Assembly (NCBI GenBank): GCA_013396635.1
Contig: WBMW01005902.1
Coordinates: forward strand, 620,001-684,000
DNA length: 64,000 nucleotides
Direction: 5' to 3'
Source: Penelope pileata
Taxonomy: Eukaryota; Chordata; Aves; Galliformes; Cracidae
Below are positions 41,101-51,278 of the stretch, one piece after another. Each line of letters starts with the position of its first letter. Position 1 is the stretch's first letter. The notes under the pieces were generated by a model. It was given only the letters and a program-made list of their open reading frames with translations, was not told the DNA's origin and ran no database searches. The position numbers and the translations under genes are program-made.

Positions 41101-44100
41101 AGTCCACCCTAGAAAGCTTAAGAGCAAGGGAGGATTGGCACTGGTGCTCTAGCAGGTAATAGCAGTGGCTCTACAAGCATCACACTGCTGCAGTGAGGTG
41201 GACACTGAGCTGGGTCCCACCACAATTTGCTGATGTCCAGCTTAGCCACTTGTGCCCTCCTGCAGCCAGGGTGGCAAAAAGAACAAAAGAGCAATGAGTC
41301 AGAAAGATACAGCAGTTGAAACACTGCAGTCATGAGGGATACATGGGCAGACAGTTTCAAATTCGGTGAGTTTTGCTTTCGAGTTTTGTTCAGATAAAGC
41401 AAATAGACAGAAGGGAAGTAGATACTACATGAACAAAGGCATAAGAAAGCCTCGAGGAAAATTAAAATCTCTCCTGTGGAGAGTGGAGTCTTACCATAGT
41501 CTCCCTGTTTCCATCCTCTCTAGGGTCTTATGCATCCTTTAGCTGCATTTTCATAGCCCCTAAATCTAAACATCCTCTGTCAGCACCACTGTCAGCAGCT
41601 TCTCAGTGATAATACAGAGAAAGATAAAACATGCTAAGTTCACCCATCTCGAAAGGAATAAAGACCAGTTGGTATCCTATTATCAGAGGTTTTAGTGTTT
41701 TCTAGTAATTTGACTCAAGGATTCTGTGTGCTTTGGAGTTCCGCTTAGATGTCTGTAGTTTCTACAGGGAATTTAGGTGGAATGTGGAATTCAAATGGAA
41801 AAAGCATAAGATACAGAAAGTGAATACAAATGTAATTTTCCTAGAAGAGGCCCAGATTATGTATGAAAGTTTATGGATAGTGAGTTTCACAGTTTCTCAG
41901 AAAGAGCTGAAACAGTTCTGCCCTCTAAATGGGTAAGATTTAAATTCAGGTATTGACTATAAAATGACATACTCTCCTCCTGGAAATACACAGAAAAAAA
42001 ACATGGGAAGTCAGAGCTGTTGATCAGGTCTTGAAAAATACTTGTCCCTGAAGGATTACATCACAGAACAAACTAAACCATCAAGGAATACATAATTCAG
42101 GCCCTTAATGAAGTAATAAAAATATTATCACAAATGTTAAGCAAAATTATTGGTTTTCAGTAGAAGCTTGTTAACAAAAGTAATTATGACATTTTTTAAG
42201 TAGAGTGCAGGGATGCAAGAATGGGACTCCAGCTTCCTGAATGCTGTACACAAACACAAAGAAATAAGTGTTCCTTAGCTTCTAGAATTTTCAGTTTCTG
42301 TGACTGGCAGAGGATGGGGAAATTCCACTATTTATAAGCACACTGGGAAAACTACTGACCACCTTCAGCTCTCCTCGGACTCCACACCATCCACTTGCCA
42401 CCTTTGACACTGCTGTCCAAATCTGGCCTCTTCCAGATCCAGGGACTTTGACCTCAACAAGACATTGAAGATCTCAGTTTTACATGCCAATCTTTTTGTA
42501 TTGCCAATTTTACTAAGTAACTCACAAGATGTAGTATTTCTTTTATAACCTTGGCTTCTGGTATTAGACTTTTGTAGGAAAACCACAAACCTAAACTTTT
42601 GTGTTTGTGCTGAAATCTTCTATGGTTTCAGCTACAGCTATTCTCAGCCCCTGCAATTTGGTCTCATCTCCCTAAATCTCTTCTACTCTTCAAAATCTAT
42701 CTATCCCACCTAGCTACCACACAGATGTGCAAGACAATTCAAACCAGCAAAAAATACTTATAGATTCTTTTCCTTTGTTTCCCTGCTGTCCTAGAATCTA
42801 GCTGGAGCAGCTGAAAGTCAGATGAATAGGATGACTCCTACTGCTTTGTTTTACCAGGTCTGCTTCTGTACCAGAAAGCCACAAACTGGCAGCAAAGAAC
42901 CTTCAGGAAGGATAACTCAGCTTTCTTTGGAAAGAATAATTATCCTAGCCCAAACAAATAAAACTGACATGAAATTCTGCTGACTATTGGATGCAGCCGC
43001 AGTGATTTTAGACTAAACTGAATGAACAAAACTTCACAACTTCATTTTGGTACTAGCAGTGTTCCAGACATCTCATATCTTAGACATTCTCATTCTTGAA
43101 GTTAAGAACTGCTTTATCTTGTGTCTGCAAGTGTGAGAGCTCTTGACTGCCTAAATCTCTACTGATGATCTCAAACTAAAAGCAAATGATGGACATTTCA
43201 AGTGAGAAATGACACTAGCAAAAAAAATAGATATTTCCGGACAGCTGGAAATATGCAGCTTGCAGGATGCAGAACAGATAAAGACAATGTAAACAAGAAA
43301 ATGTAAAAGCTTTATTAGCTAATTTGTCTTTTCTAGTTCTAGGGACATCGTTGATGACATCAGAGTTGAGGTAAATCTACAGTCTGTAAAGGTTTCTCGT
43401 GCTACTTACATGGGCTATATCTAGCAGGTAGATCTGCAGGAAGAAAGCAGCAGCACTCCCTGCCACTTGATGTGGGGCCCCTCCTATTGCATAGCATAAT
43501 TTGCTGCAAACCGAGAGCCTGTACTCCTGTGCAAGAGGAAACAGAACAACTGATGAGAAAACCATGGTACACAAGTTAAAAATGCTAACGTTAAAGTCTA
43601 AGATTAACACCAAAATCAGGTATTTACTTCACAGGTATTCCATGAACAAATCCATATGCCCTACCATCATTTGAATGCTCATTCATTTGTGTTTTTTAAC
43701 ACTTTCATTCCTTAATTCAGAGCTTAAAAATATACCATACCAGTGTTCCTACAAGGGAATCTAGCTTTGCCTACCTGCTTCTCACAAGCTATTAAAAAGG
43801 AACCAGTTTACAAGCAAGAAGAAACACAATGCACGTATTGTAATACTGTTTTCTGGATGTGGCCTTGAGTGTTTAATTTAGGCTTATTTAAAATGCTAAA
43901 AGCTTTCCTTTTATTTTTTTCCATTTAAAATAATTTCTTCTATGAATCTTTCAGGCCATGACAATTGACATATGTTTTCTTACCATAACAATCAAACAAC
44001 ATGCAAAGTGGAAAAGTTCTACAGTCAAGGGCAGACAGAATATGCTCCAAAGATTTGTGCCCCATTCCTTCCTCACTTTGCTACAAGTTCCTGGTGAGAC

Positions 44101-47100
44101 TTGGCAAAATTATTTGACTTTCTGTATCTTCTTCTTTTTTTTTTTTTAAACCAGTGACATTTGATGTAACAGAGAAAGTGAGTTTGGGCTCCAGACAGTG
44201 TTTATGAAGCACTAAGTCACTCCTTATGTTTCACAATACTGCGCTTTTTCACTTGCCATTTTGATGTGTGTTTGAAAAGTAGCATGAACACCCCACAATA
44301 TTCTTTAATAAAACTGACAAATAAGGGTAAGAAAAGAGCAGAAAATAAGGTTTAAAAGTCATAATTAAAGGATAAAAGATGTATAGACTAATATAAACTC
44401 TAATGAAGAATGCTGTGCTTTCCACTAGTAAAAAATACTGGAAATTCTTTGAAAATATCTCAGAATTAATTTAGTGATGTAAAACTCAAAGTATCAGAAG
44501 AAAATTGCTCTATTAATCCTTTGTATTCCTCTCACAGGGACAACATAGCGAATTTTAACTTTTGAGAAATTTAACACACATTCAGTCCCTCCTTAAAAAC
44601 TGCTGTCAGGAGAAGCCAGGAAACATTAAAAAGAAACAAGCATCAGTATTAGTCCTGCATCTGCCCTCTCTCTGAACTGAATACTCTAGACCTATAATCT
44701 TACATTGGATCAGGATAAAAATAGAGATATGGTAATGAGATGCCAAACAATGATAATATTTGGGTACACTGCCTAGCTTCTCAGCATTATAAAACGCACT
44801 GAGTACTGTCATGCTCACCACATAATAGAGTTTTGGTACATTTTAGACTTCTAGACAGATCCTCTCATCATCTGATTGGTCCCCCTTGAACTGCTTGATC
44901 TGAGTGGGTGTGGGCAAGCGAGCACCAGCACCAGGACACCTCCCTTCTGTGTTTCCAGAGAAAGAAGTCGTCTCTGGCTAATTACAGCTCTCATTACTGG
45001 CCTAGATACATGTGCACCGCCTCCTGTCGGGGTGGCAACCCATTGCCATGCCTAAGCCAGGGGAAGTGTCGGGGCACTGCTGCAGATTGGTGGCACCGCA
45101 GCTGGCCTCACTTTTACTCCAAATTGGTGATTTTCTTCCTCTCAGGGAAAAGAAAAAAAGAGTGATTCACGAGCACAAGACAGAGTTCATCAGAGCAATG
45201 CACTGTTTAATCTGATAGGAGACTTTATGCACAACAAACAGATCATACACACATTTGCTGTACCAACAACCCACTTTTCTTACACAGGTCCTATTAAATG
45301 TGAGCTGTCTGCAGACCCACGGGTCTACTAACCTTGTTCATTTGACTTGCAACACAAGTTCTCTCGAGCTTTGCTCCAGGAGCTGTGTAATTTTAAACCT
45401 AATCATGCTGTTTTATTTTTCAATCATTCCCTTTTCCTATCCCACCTTCATCCTCCCAGAAATTCAATTACTCTAAAAGTTTATTTCCTTTTAGCTCCTT
45501 CCCTTCTGAGCTCCGAGCATAGGCAGCATGACTTGCAGCTGAAATCAGGAGACGTAAGTCATCACCGTATACATCCCATGTCTCAATTCACCCCCAAAAC
45601 AAAATCCCTCAGATCCATAGTGCTGCCTTCCCACTTATTTTCCTAGCAGTTGTCTATAGCTAAGGTCATGATAACACAGAAAAAGCTAGTGACTGGGTGT
45701 AATAGACACCATTCCAAAATCTTTGTATAAAGCAAAGAATGATTCAAGTCGTGGTACAGAAAACAGTTGATCAAGATCTAAACTCACAGTTGTGAGCGCT
45801 ACTCCTGCCCTTACATGAGTTTCACAGTTAGAAAATTTACCATTTTGTACACTTCTATTTTCTGTGACTCCACACACCCTCTGGATGCTCAGCTACTTTT
45901 TGAACCACATTCCCTTGACTTGGAAACAAAGCTAATCCTTAGGTCCCAGCAGTGGTTAAGTCTTCACTGATGATTCTTTCAGTTTCGGGAGGTTAATTTC
46001 AGAATAAAATGAGCTGTTGGACACAGCACACGTGTCCTGCTCTGTTAGAATCAGAATCACAAAATCATTGAGTTGGAAGGAACCTTTAAAGGTCGTCTGG
46101 TCCAACCCCCCTGCAGTGTACAGGGACACCTACAGCTCCACCAGGGTGCTCAGAGCCCCCCCAGCCTGACTTGGAGTGTCTCCAGGGATGGGGCTTCCAC
46201 CACTCCTCTGGGCAGCCTGTTCCAGTGCTTCATCACCCTTAGTATGAAAAAAAAAGCCCCCAAGAGCAGGCAATTGGCATTTCACAAACGTGCTGACGTG
46301 GAGGTTACATCCCGACCACGTTTAATGCCTGCTCTGCTTTTATTTTGCCCAATTATTTCTGGAACTCAGTTTTCTCAAGGCCATAATACATCACAGCAAA
46401 TCTACGCATGAATGACATACTGTGAAGGGAAACACCACTTGGTTCATTTTAAACCTGCTGCCCGGTACCAATGCTCTCTGTGCCTCTGGAGCAGAAACTG
46501 TTCCTTCCTGCCAAACTTCCTGGGCCCACAGTTAAGGCCAGAAAAGACAACAGAGCGTGGGTGAGGGAGCCTCCCCAGCCTTGCTTGGGGTTGATGACGC
46601 CAGAAACTCTTGAGAAGGATGAAGGGGCACCTGTGCAGAGATGGCGACCAGCAGCCTGGCTGTGAGCAGCTGACAGAGGTTTCTTCTATTACTCTGAAGG
46701 CTGAATTCCCTGCTGCATTGCTGCCCTGAGCAGGGGAAACTGCTTGATTTCTGCAAAAGCTGGTAAAAGCTTTTTCACCTGTGGAAGTTTGCCAGTAAGC
46801 TGAAAATACTCCAGAAAGCAGAGGTCTGAATGTCTAGGCAGTGGTGAAACAAGGCGCAAACCACAACACGATTGCACTCAAAGTTCTGTTTTGAGAATGT
46901 GGTTGAATACAATTATGCCAACATCTAATTGCTTCTACAAGTTTTGGAAGGAAAGGGAGAGGATGGGATTGGAGAAAGGAAATTGAAATGGAGTTTCAAG
47001 TGAAATGGAGCTATTTTTTATTCTCAGATTAACTTGAAAATTTTGTGCTTGTACATGCCTCCATCATATCAAACTTCATTTTGTTTCAAGGTAAACCAAG

Positions 47101-48623
47101 AAAGTGTCGTAGGTGAGAGATTTGATATTGCTCCTTAAATAAAGTTTAAACATCGTTACAGAAAAGAAATGTATTGCAGTTTCTTTAGTTTTAATTCTCC
47201 TGTGAGTGGAGCTCAGCACTTGTACATTTTCCCTTTCCCAACAGAACAGAAATCGAATAACACATTTAACAGACCTTTTTTTTTTTTTCTTTTAAATCTT
47301 TATCACATTGAAAACAACTCTTTGCAACGGTGTGAAGATATTATTTCATGAATGTTATAGGCATAAGGGGCTACTGAGACGTTCTGTCCTGAGCTATTCT
47401 CTATCAGTTATGTCCAGAACCAAGGCAACAAGTAGTTTAAGAGTAACAAGAAGAGAGAGCAAAACCTGGAGCTCTCAGATAAATGCTAGTCTAGGTTTAT
47501 CTGAGAAACAACGAAAATGCAGCTAATGAGGAGCAGCTTTCGAGTCAGCTTTTCTCTCAGTGTAGATTTAACAGTCAAAGCTGCTGCTCTGTGAGCGACT
47601 GTACAATGTCCTCATAAAAGCAGGAGTGCCGCTGTAACAGGTGGGATCCCGATCCCTCATGGCAGCTATCTGAGGTCTCGGGTTTGTTAGAGACATCAGC
47701 CCACCCTGAGCAGAGGAAATAACAGGGTGGGGCTTGGGTGGAGGCAGCTGGAAGGGGCACACCAACATGGCGTTCCCGGGGCACTCTTCCAGCAGCATAT
47801 AGCCAAGGGTCTTTGGGAGCCGAAGGCGGTTTATCTCTGTTGAGAACGTTCAGATTCCTTCTGTGAATCCACCCACCTGCTTTTTAAACCCATAAACTCA
47901 CACCAAAACTGTGCACGCCCACAGTGTCCTGTGCCAATGAGCCCAGGGTCTGGCTGCCCACAGAACCACCTCAGCCTCTCTGCTTCAAAGCCCCCAGGTT
48001 TCCCTGACGTCCCCAAGGACACACAGAGCAGACAGAGGGTTGCGCTCACCCTTCCCCTGCCCCTCACTGCCATCTCCAGGAGCACCGAGGTTGGATGGCA
48101 GTGGTGACACAGCTCTGCACCAGCAGCAGTGATGTGAGTGGTGGGGAACGGTGTCCTGAGGAGTGAGATGACCGAACAGCTCTCTCCCACCACAGACACC
48201 GCTCTGCCTGGCCGGAGGGACAGCCATGGGGAGCGGAGGTGCTTCCTCCAGCAACCAAAGTGGACAGTAAACATTGTGTGATATCTTTGATGGAAAATAC
48301 CAGTAGTACATTGATCTTCTGGATGAGGGAGGTGATTGAAGGACTGCAGACCTCTTTCAGGTCTCTCACAGAGGCAGGCTGCACTGCGCAGAACAGGCTG
48401 CCCAAAAAGCACCCCGCTGCGCACAGTCCCTTCACAGCAACGAGGATGAAACGCTGAGGCGCTGGGGCCGGAGGGAGCGCTCCTGGCCCCGGGACAACGC
48501 CTCACGGGGCTGAGGGGCGCCTCGAGCCCCCGGCGGCCGCCTCCCCCCTCCCGAGCCCCTTACCTCCTCCTCCTCCTCCGCCGCCGCCGGGCGCTCCGGG
48601 GTGTCCCTCGCAGCCCCCGCCAT
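10595..48623 (-). CDS. MFSD2B: MFSD2B, complete gene, 14 coding exons, 516 aa
   Basis: Major facilitator superfamily domain-containing 2B, the sphingosine-1-phosphate exporter of erythroid cells and platelets, with about 12 membrane segments. Exons on the - strand are 48564-48623, 43410-43526, 39697-39821, 36362-36485, 34956-35034, 31053-31231, 26622-26712, 26406-26527, 23945-24028, 22237-22317, 15243-15352, 13923-14066, 11718-11894 and 10595-10652. They sum to 1551 bp (516 codons plus stop). All introns are GT-AG and all phases agree. Family motifs, in order: CYAIGGAPHQVAG (residues about 31-43), TDPVAGFF (79-86), GRLMPW (about 96-101), LFQVPYSALTM (143-153), ERDSATAYRMT (161-171), RFGKK (343-347), LLLPWSMLPDVVD and YSSYVFFTK. 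It is MFSD2B and not its paralogue MFSD2A because the motif reads SGAVTDPVAGF (MFSD2A has an acidic residue where Gly76 sits), because of YSSYVFFTK, and because of the UBXN2A/WDCP neighbours. Human MFSD2B is 504 residues. Confidence 0.95.
11718..11894 (-). CDS. MFSD2B: MFSD2B coding exon 13
   Basis: 177 bp. One base completes Glu439, then residues 440-497 plus two bases of Arg498. The acceptor follows tctgttggtttag and the donor is TTAAG|gtgggt. Encodes FTGYKPGICRQSSEVILTLK, the last helix (ILIGAVPAVLILVGLFILLF), then YPITEERRKETKLALE. If this donor is skipped the frame closes after Arg-Trp-Val at 11708. Confidence 0.95.
12641..12676. repeat. T-rich simple repeat
   Basis: A run of T5-8 separated by single A, in MFSD2B intron 12. 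On the gene strand it reads as an A-rich tract. No element body is recognisable beside it. Confidence 0.8.
13923..14066 (-). CDS. MFSD2B: MFSD2B coding exon 12
   Basis: 144 bp. One base completes Trp391, then residues 392-438 plus two bases of Glu439. The acceptor follows cttatctctag and the donor is GGA|gtaagt. Encodes SMLPDVVDNF, HETIFYSSYVFFTK and GIGLGISTAGLE. Confidence 0.97.
15243..15352 (-). CDS. MFSD2B: MFSD2B coding exon 11
   Basis: 110 bp, residues 355-390 plus two bases of Trp391. The acceptor follows cttcttcctcag and the donor is CCATG|gtagga. Encodes two helices: FAVMLVTIPNLILAYFVAFV and GMSIAASLLLPW. Confidence 0.97.
17540..20065 (+). mobile_element. CR1 LINE, longest copy in the window, internally deleted
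   Basis: Antisense to MFSD2B in its intron 10. It begins near a segment encoding DGMHLSQRRERILAQELAG (17734-17793), the conserved region just before the ORF2 endonuclease. It continues with the endonuclease (LVGDFNLPDV at 18359, CLGFSDHEA at 18565) and jumps at about 19000 into the reverse-transcriptase C-terminal half (residues RQCALAAKRANSTLGYIRHR at about 19450). It ends with the 3' UTR and a decayed ATTCTGTG-type tail at about 20045-20062. Several stops and frameshifts show it is inactive. A large middle part of the reverse transcriptase is deleted. Confidence 0.88.
20139..20166. repeat. CA-rich microsatellite
   Basis: An imperfect (CA)n tract, interrupted by TG and GT, shortly after the CR1 3' end in MFSD2B intron 10. 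Confidence 0.6.
22237..22317 (-). CDS. MFSD2B: MFSD2B coding exon 10
   Basis: 81 bp, residues 328-354, phase 0 at both ends. The acceptor follows gttaattgtag and the donor is TCG|gtaagc. Encodes VSIPFWQKFLQRFGKK. The RFGKK motif (residues 343-347) is the conserved basic motif whose Lys contacts the lipid headgroup in MFSD2A studies. Confidence 0.97.
23945..24028 (-). CDS. MFSD2B: MFSD2B coding exon 9
   Basis: 84 bp, residues 300-327, phase 0 at both ends. The acceptor follows caattcaacag and the donor is TTG|gtgagt. Encodes NFVLFCTYAADLRNHFQYLV then VTIL. FVLFCTY is shared with both MFSD2 paralogues. Confidence 0.97.
24029..26405. other. MFSD2B intron 8, no recognisable content
   Basis: AT-rich intron with a 29-A run at 26130-26158. 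Short open frames are present on both strands but none has a recognisable motif or fits a splice-linked exon. Confidence 0.6.
26130..26158. repeat. Poly-A run (29 A)
   Basis: Uninterrupted A tract on the + strand in MFSD2B intron 8, about 250 bp past exon 8 on the gene strand, where it reads as poly-T. No target duplication or retrocopied gene body is visible next to it. Confidence 0.9.
26406..26527 (-). CDS. MFSD2B: MFSD2B coding exon 8
   Basis: 122 bp. Two bases complete Asp259, then residues 260-299. The acceptor follows aattccttttag and the donor is CAG|gtaact. Encodes the end of the central loop and the next helix: FCKGLGLTMKHGPYVKLTAS then FLLISTAVQ. Confidence 0.96.
26622..26712 (-). 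CDS. MFSD2B: MFSD2B coding exon 7
   Basis: 91 bp, residues 229-258 plus one base of Asp259. The acceptor follows cttttcaaag and the donor is GATG|gtaaga. A single hydrophobic helix (VYMIAAGIIGGIYLLGIIIL) followed by FLGVKEKD, the start of the central cytosolic loop. Confidence 0.96.
26713..31052. other. MFSD2B intron 6, no recognisable content
   Basis: 4.3 kb intron. A-rich stretches at about 28930-29010 and 29190-29220; otherwise unremarkable. I see no gene or repeat family. Confidence 0.6.
31053..31231 (-). CDS. MFSD2B: MFSD2B coding exon 6
   Basis: 179 bp. Two bases complete Arg169, then residues 170-228. The acceptor follows ttctttctctag and the donor is CACCAA|gtaagt. Encodes helix 5 (MTMEVVGTLIGAALQGQIVA), then the large extracellular loop, which contains an N-glycosylation sequon Asn-Thr-Ser at residue 204 and is poorly conserved in the family. 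Confidence 0.96.
34956..35034 (-). CDS. MFSD2B: MFSD2B coding exon 5
   Basis: 79 bp, residues 143-168 plus one base of Arg169. The acceptor follows ctttgcatag and the donor is TACC|gtgagt. Encodes LFQVPYSALTMFLSTDQKER then DSATAY, the signature of helix 4 and the following cytosolic loop in the MFSD2 family. Confidence 0.97.
36362..36485 (-). CDS. MFSD2B: MFSD2B coding exon 4
   Basis: 124 bp. One base completes Trp101, then residues 102-142. The donor is ACA|gtaagt. Encodes a membrane helix (FTVVSYFFMWYLPPF), then AWYLAFYCLFQALTT, which continues into LFQVPYSALTM of exon 5. Confidence 0.97.
39697..39821 (-). CDS. MFSD2B: MFSD2B coding exon 3
   Basis: 125 bp, residues 60-100 plus two bases of Trp101. 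The acceptor follows tactttcag and the donor is CCTTG|gtaagc. Encodes helix 2 with GKASGAVTDPVAGFFISKS, then GRLMPW. Asp80 of the TDP motif is the conserved acidic residue of the transport cavity in this family. Confidence 0.97.
43410..43526 (-). CDS. MFSD2B: MFSD2B coding exon 2
   Basis: 117 bp, residues 21-59, phase 0 at both ends. The acceptor follows ttgcacag and the donor is CAT|GTAAGT. Encodes LSVCSKLCYAIGGAPHQVAG and FFLQIYLLDIAH, the first membrane helix of the MFSD2 family. Confidence 0.97.
43527..48563. other. MFSD2B intron 1
   Basis: 5 kb first intron with a CR1 fragment at 46048-46255. The part from 47570 to 48563 next to exon 1 is GC-richer and carries a long stop-free reading on the - strand (47831-48505) that I do not recognise. 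The rest holds no recognisable feature. Confidence 0.6.
46048..46255 (-). mobile_element. CR1 LINE 3' fragment
   Basis: On the - strand this is the CR1 3' end. The + strand starts with agaatcagaatcac, then aaaatcattgagttggaagg, and runs back to the region encoding the last part of the element (gggcagcctgttccagtgc). Oriented with MFSD2B in intron 1 and heavily 5'-truncated. Confidence 0.88.
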
Positions 48624-49090
48624 GGCACTGCGGACAGCCCACCCCCGTCCAACACCTGTGCGCCCGGGGCGGGGCGGCGGAGGGAAGGAGAGGGAGAGCG
48701 GCTGATGGCTTTCCCCTCCCGCCCGCAGCGCCCGAGAGGGGCGAAAGCACTATCGCCGCCCTCCAGGCTCGGGGAGGGTAATCCCCGCGAGGGCTGCGCA
48801 GCCGAAGCCGCCGGGAACCCCTCCATGCCCTGTGGAGGCGTATGCCCTCGCTCTGCCCTGTGAGGTAGAAGTGAGGCTTTATTGCACCCGCAGCCCGCTG
48901 CCAGCGTGAGCGCCCGCCCAGCCGCTCCCTCAGAGCGCGGCGGCCGCTTCTCCCGCCTCGCCCCGCGCTCCTGGGAACGGCTCCGTGCGAGGGGATCCAG
49001 CGTGAGGGCACAGCTGGCTCCCAGGGCGAGGATGTTGGTATCCAACTCTTCAGCCACGGAGCGCTCGGTTCCGTCTTGAGACGGCGAAGC
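48430..49090 (-). promoter_or_regulatory. MFSD2B: CpG-rich promoter region of MFSD2B
   Basis: Strongly GC- and CpG-rich stretch in an otherwise AT-rich window, covering exon 1 and about 450 bp upstream of the ATG. It contains a GC box (GGGGCGGGGC at 48666-48675 on the + strand) some 45 bp upstream of the ATG and no evident TATA box. This is the pattern of a CpG-island promoter. The exact transcription start cannot be read from sequence. Several long stop-free frames here are a by-product of GC richness. Confidence 0.75.
48564..48623 (-). CDS. MFSD2B: MFSD2B coding exon 1
   Basis: Start codon at 48621-48623 on the gene strand. 20 residues: MAGAARDTPERP followed by Ala-Ala-Ala and five Glu. 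The donor is GAG|gtaagg, phase 0. The ATG is chosen because it lies in a CpG-rich first exon and the frame joins exon 2 exactly. The short acidic N-terminus would be cytosolic. Confidence 0.9.
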
Positions 49091-49654
49091 ACGCTGTGGT
49101 ACGGCTGCTACCTGTATTCAGGCAGTACAAGTTCACCTCCACCAGCACCACTGGGAAACACGGTCCACTTCAAGAAAAAAAAACCTACGAACTATGAATT
49201 CTTCAAATAAACAGGAAAAGAGGGTTTAAACAAGGCAACAAGCGTCTGCCCATCCTGTGAGGGCAATGACTAATCTGTACACGCAGCGCTTCCAGTGAGG
49301 CCGCTGCCGCTCGCTATCTGACAGGCGCAGGGGCCCGGTGCTGGGTATGGCAAACTGTGCCATGGAGCACGGACAGGCAGATCCTGCACAGCCTCGTCTG
49401 ACGAGAATTTGAAAAATTCTGGAAGAACTAGGTATTAAAAAAAATTCATTCTAGCATGACACCACAGCTGGTTTTCATATGGACCCTCAGCACAAAGCTG
49501 ATATGGTGGCTTTAACACAACATAACAGGCTTCATTTAAAACTCTGAAGCAGACTCTAGAGTGTCCTTAGGGGCTGAAGGTAGATGCTGAACTGCTCAGT
49601 TCCTTATCCAACACAGAATTTGTTCCAAAACGCTAAGCTAGGTGCAAGTAGGAC

Positions 49655-49766
49655 CAGGCTCTGAGCACCCTGATCTAGCTGTAGGTGTCCCTGTTCATTG
49701 CAGGGGAGTTGGACTACATGACATCTAAAGGTCTCTTCAAACTCTAAGGATTCTGTGATTCTAAGT
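49655..49766 (+). mobile_element. CR1 LINE 3' end fragment
   Basis: Short 3' terminal piece: gtaggtgtccctgttcattg, then ggagttggactacatgacat, ending with an ATTCTGTGATTCTA tail. Lies upstream of MFSD2B in the spacer to UBXN2A. Confidence 0.8.
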
Positions 49767-51085
49767 TAAAAAATTTTTAACTTCAGAATATGTAACATTC
49801 AAACTCAGTGTAGGTTCTTCGCTTCCTCTTCACACACTATATCCAAAACATGGTAAATCTTCGTTAGCTACATTTCTTTACAAAGGAAAAACCTCGAGAA
49901 ATTATTTCCTTTTTGTTCTTTTCTAGGCTATTTCAATTTTGCTATAAATTAGGTTAATTCACAGGATTTACTACAAGCAGTGAAGGCTTGAGAAAAAAAA
50001 AAAAATGAACAACTGATAGTACTTGAGTGTTTCACAAGCTCAGGCATTGATCGGGCTAGTTGTACTGTTGTTTGACCAATGCACAATAGGTGTCTACAGC
50101 ACCGAGCAAGAGATTAGCTACCCGTAGTGTCTGGACAGCCTAATCAGTCTTTACAAATTGACCAAAACCAATTAGATTTCAAATAGCTCTGTATTCACTC
50201 AAAAGATTTTCTCCAAATTAGGAAGTAAGTTACCCAATCACAATTTGTTGCTTCCCCCTGCAAAGGTACTGCCTAATCTAAGATAGCACCACTTTGACTT
50301 TGAGAGACCTGTTCTCATTCTGGAATTAAGATCATTCTACTTTTGCAACACTTTCAAAATGCAAATGCACTCAAGTCTACCAAAGCTGTAGCTGGAAACA
50401 GTTCACAGAACAATTCATAGTTTCAGAAAGCATACTGTATATCCAGACAGAATCAAGCTACCTGGTGTCTTAAAATTATGGTAGCAGACACGAATCAATA
50501 TTGAAATACAGAGTACTGCTCCTTTCAAAAACAATCTTCTGACAACAAGCAAAACTGCTTTACCTACCCCAAAATTTTATTTCTCCCCCCTTTAAATTCA
50601 ATCCTACACTAAACACTACATAATCTTTTCATTTTATTTCTGTTGTAAATGCTGGAGTAGTATACTGCTACTTTGAGGTTTCACGCATCTTTTAGGAAAG
50701 ATCAGCTGAGATTACAATCAAGCACGTGTTTCTCTAATATTTTGTTTTACATTAAGACAAATCCAAAAGCACTGATTAATAAAAGCCACTGTTCAGGAAG
50801 CTCTGCAGCTAAGGGTTGAATCTGTGTCTGCAGGTGACTTGTCTCTTCAATTTTATGAGGGGATTTGTCTGCGTATTTCTTCCTCCTACTAGAGATCTGG
50901 CAGACTTTCCACATAACGAAGGAGAGAGTGGAAGAACAAAATCTAGTTGTATAATTTGCTACACAAATCTGGATGACACAGTAATATCAAGTTTATAGCA
51001 CTGAAAAGTTAAGAGCTGCATAGTTTTCTGAGATTTGCCGTTTGAATACAAAGAATTCAGCTGACTTTCATTTGACTGACTGTCC

Positions 51086-51278
51086 TCAAATGTACCGCAA
51101 GTGATGGAGCACTGGCACAGGCTGCCCAGAGAGGTGATGGAGGCTCCTCCTTGGAGATCTCCAGAAGCCACCTGGAAGCAGTGCTGGACACCCTGCTCTT
51201 GGTGGCCATGCTGGGGCAGGGGTTGGACCAGATGGACCCAGAGATCCCTGCCCACTTCGGCCATAATGCGATTCTGAA
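51086..51278 (+). mobile_element. CR1 LINE 3' fragment
   Basis: Matches the CR1 region gagcactggcacaggctgcc, then cagagaggtgatggaggctc, through gggttggaccagatggacc to a decayed tail (gcgattctga). 5'-truncated and in the + orientation, in the MFSD2B-UBXN2A spacer. Confidence 0.8.

Noticed and set aside
48502..49092. Long stop-free frames (up to 196 codons) over the MFSD2B promoter
   Set aside because: They are in a different frame from the exon 1 coding sequence and reflect GC richness of the CpG region; no protein family recognised.
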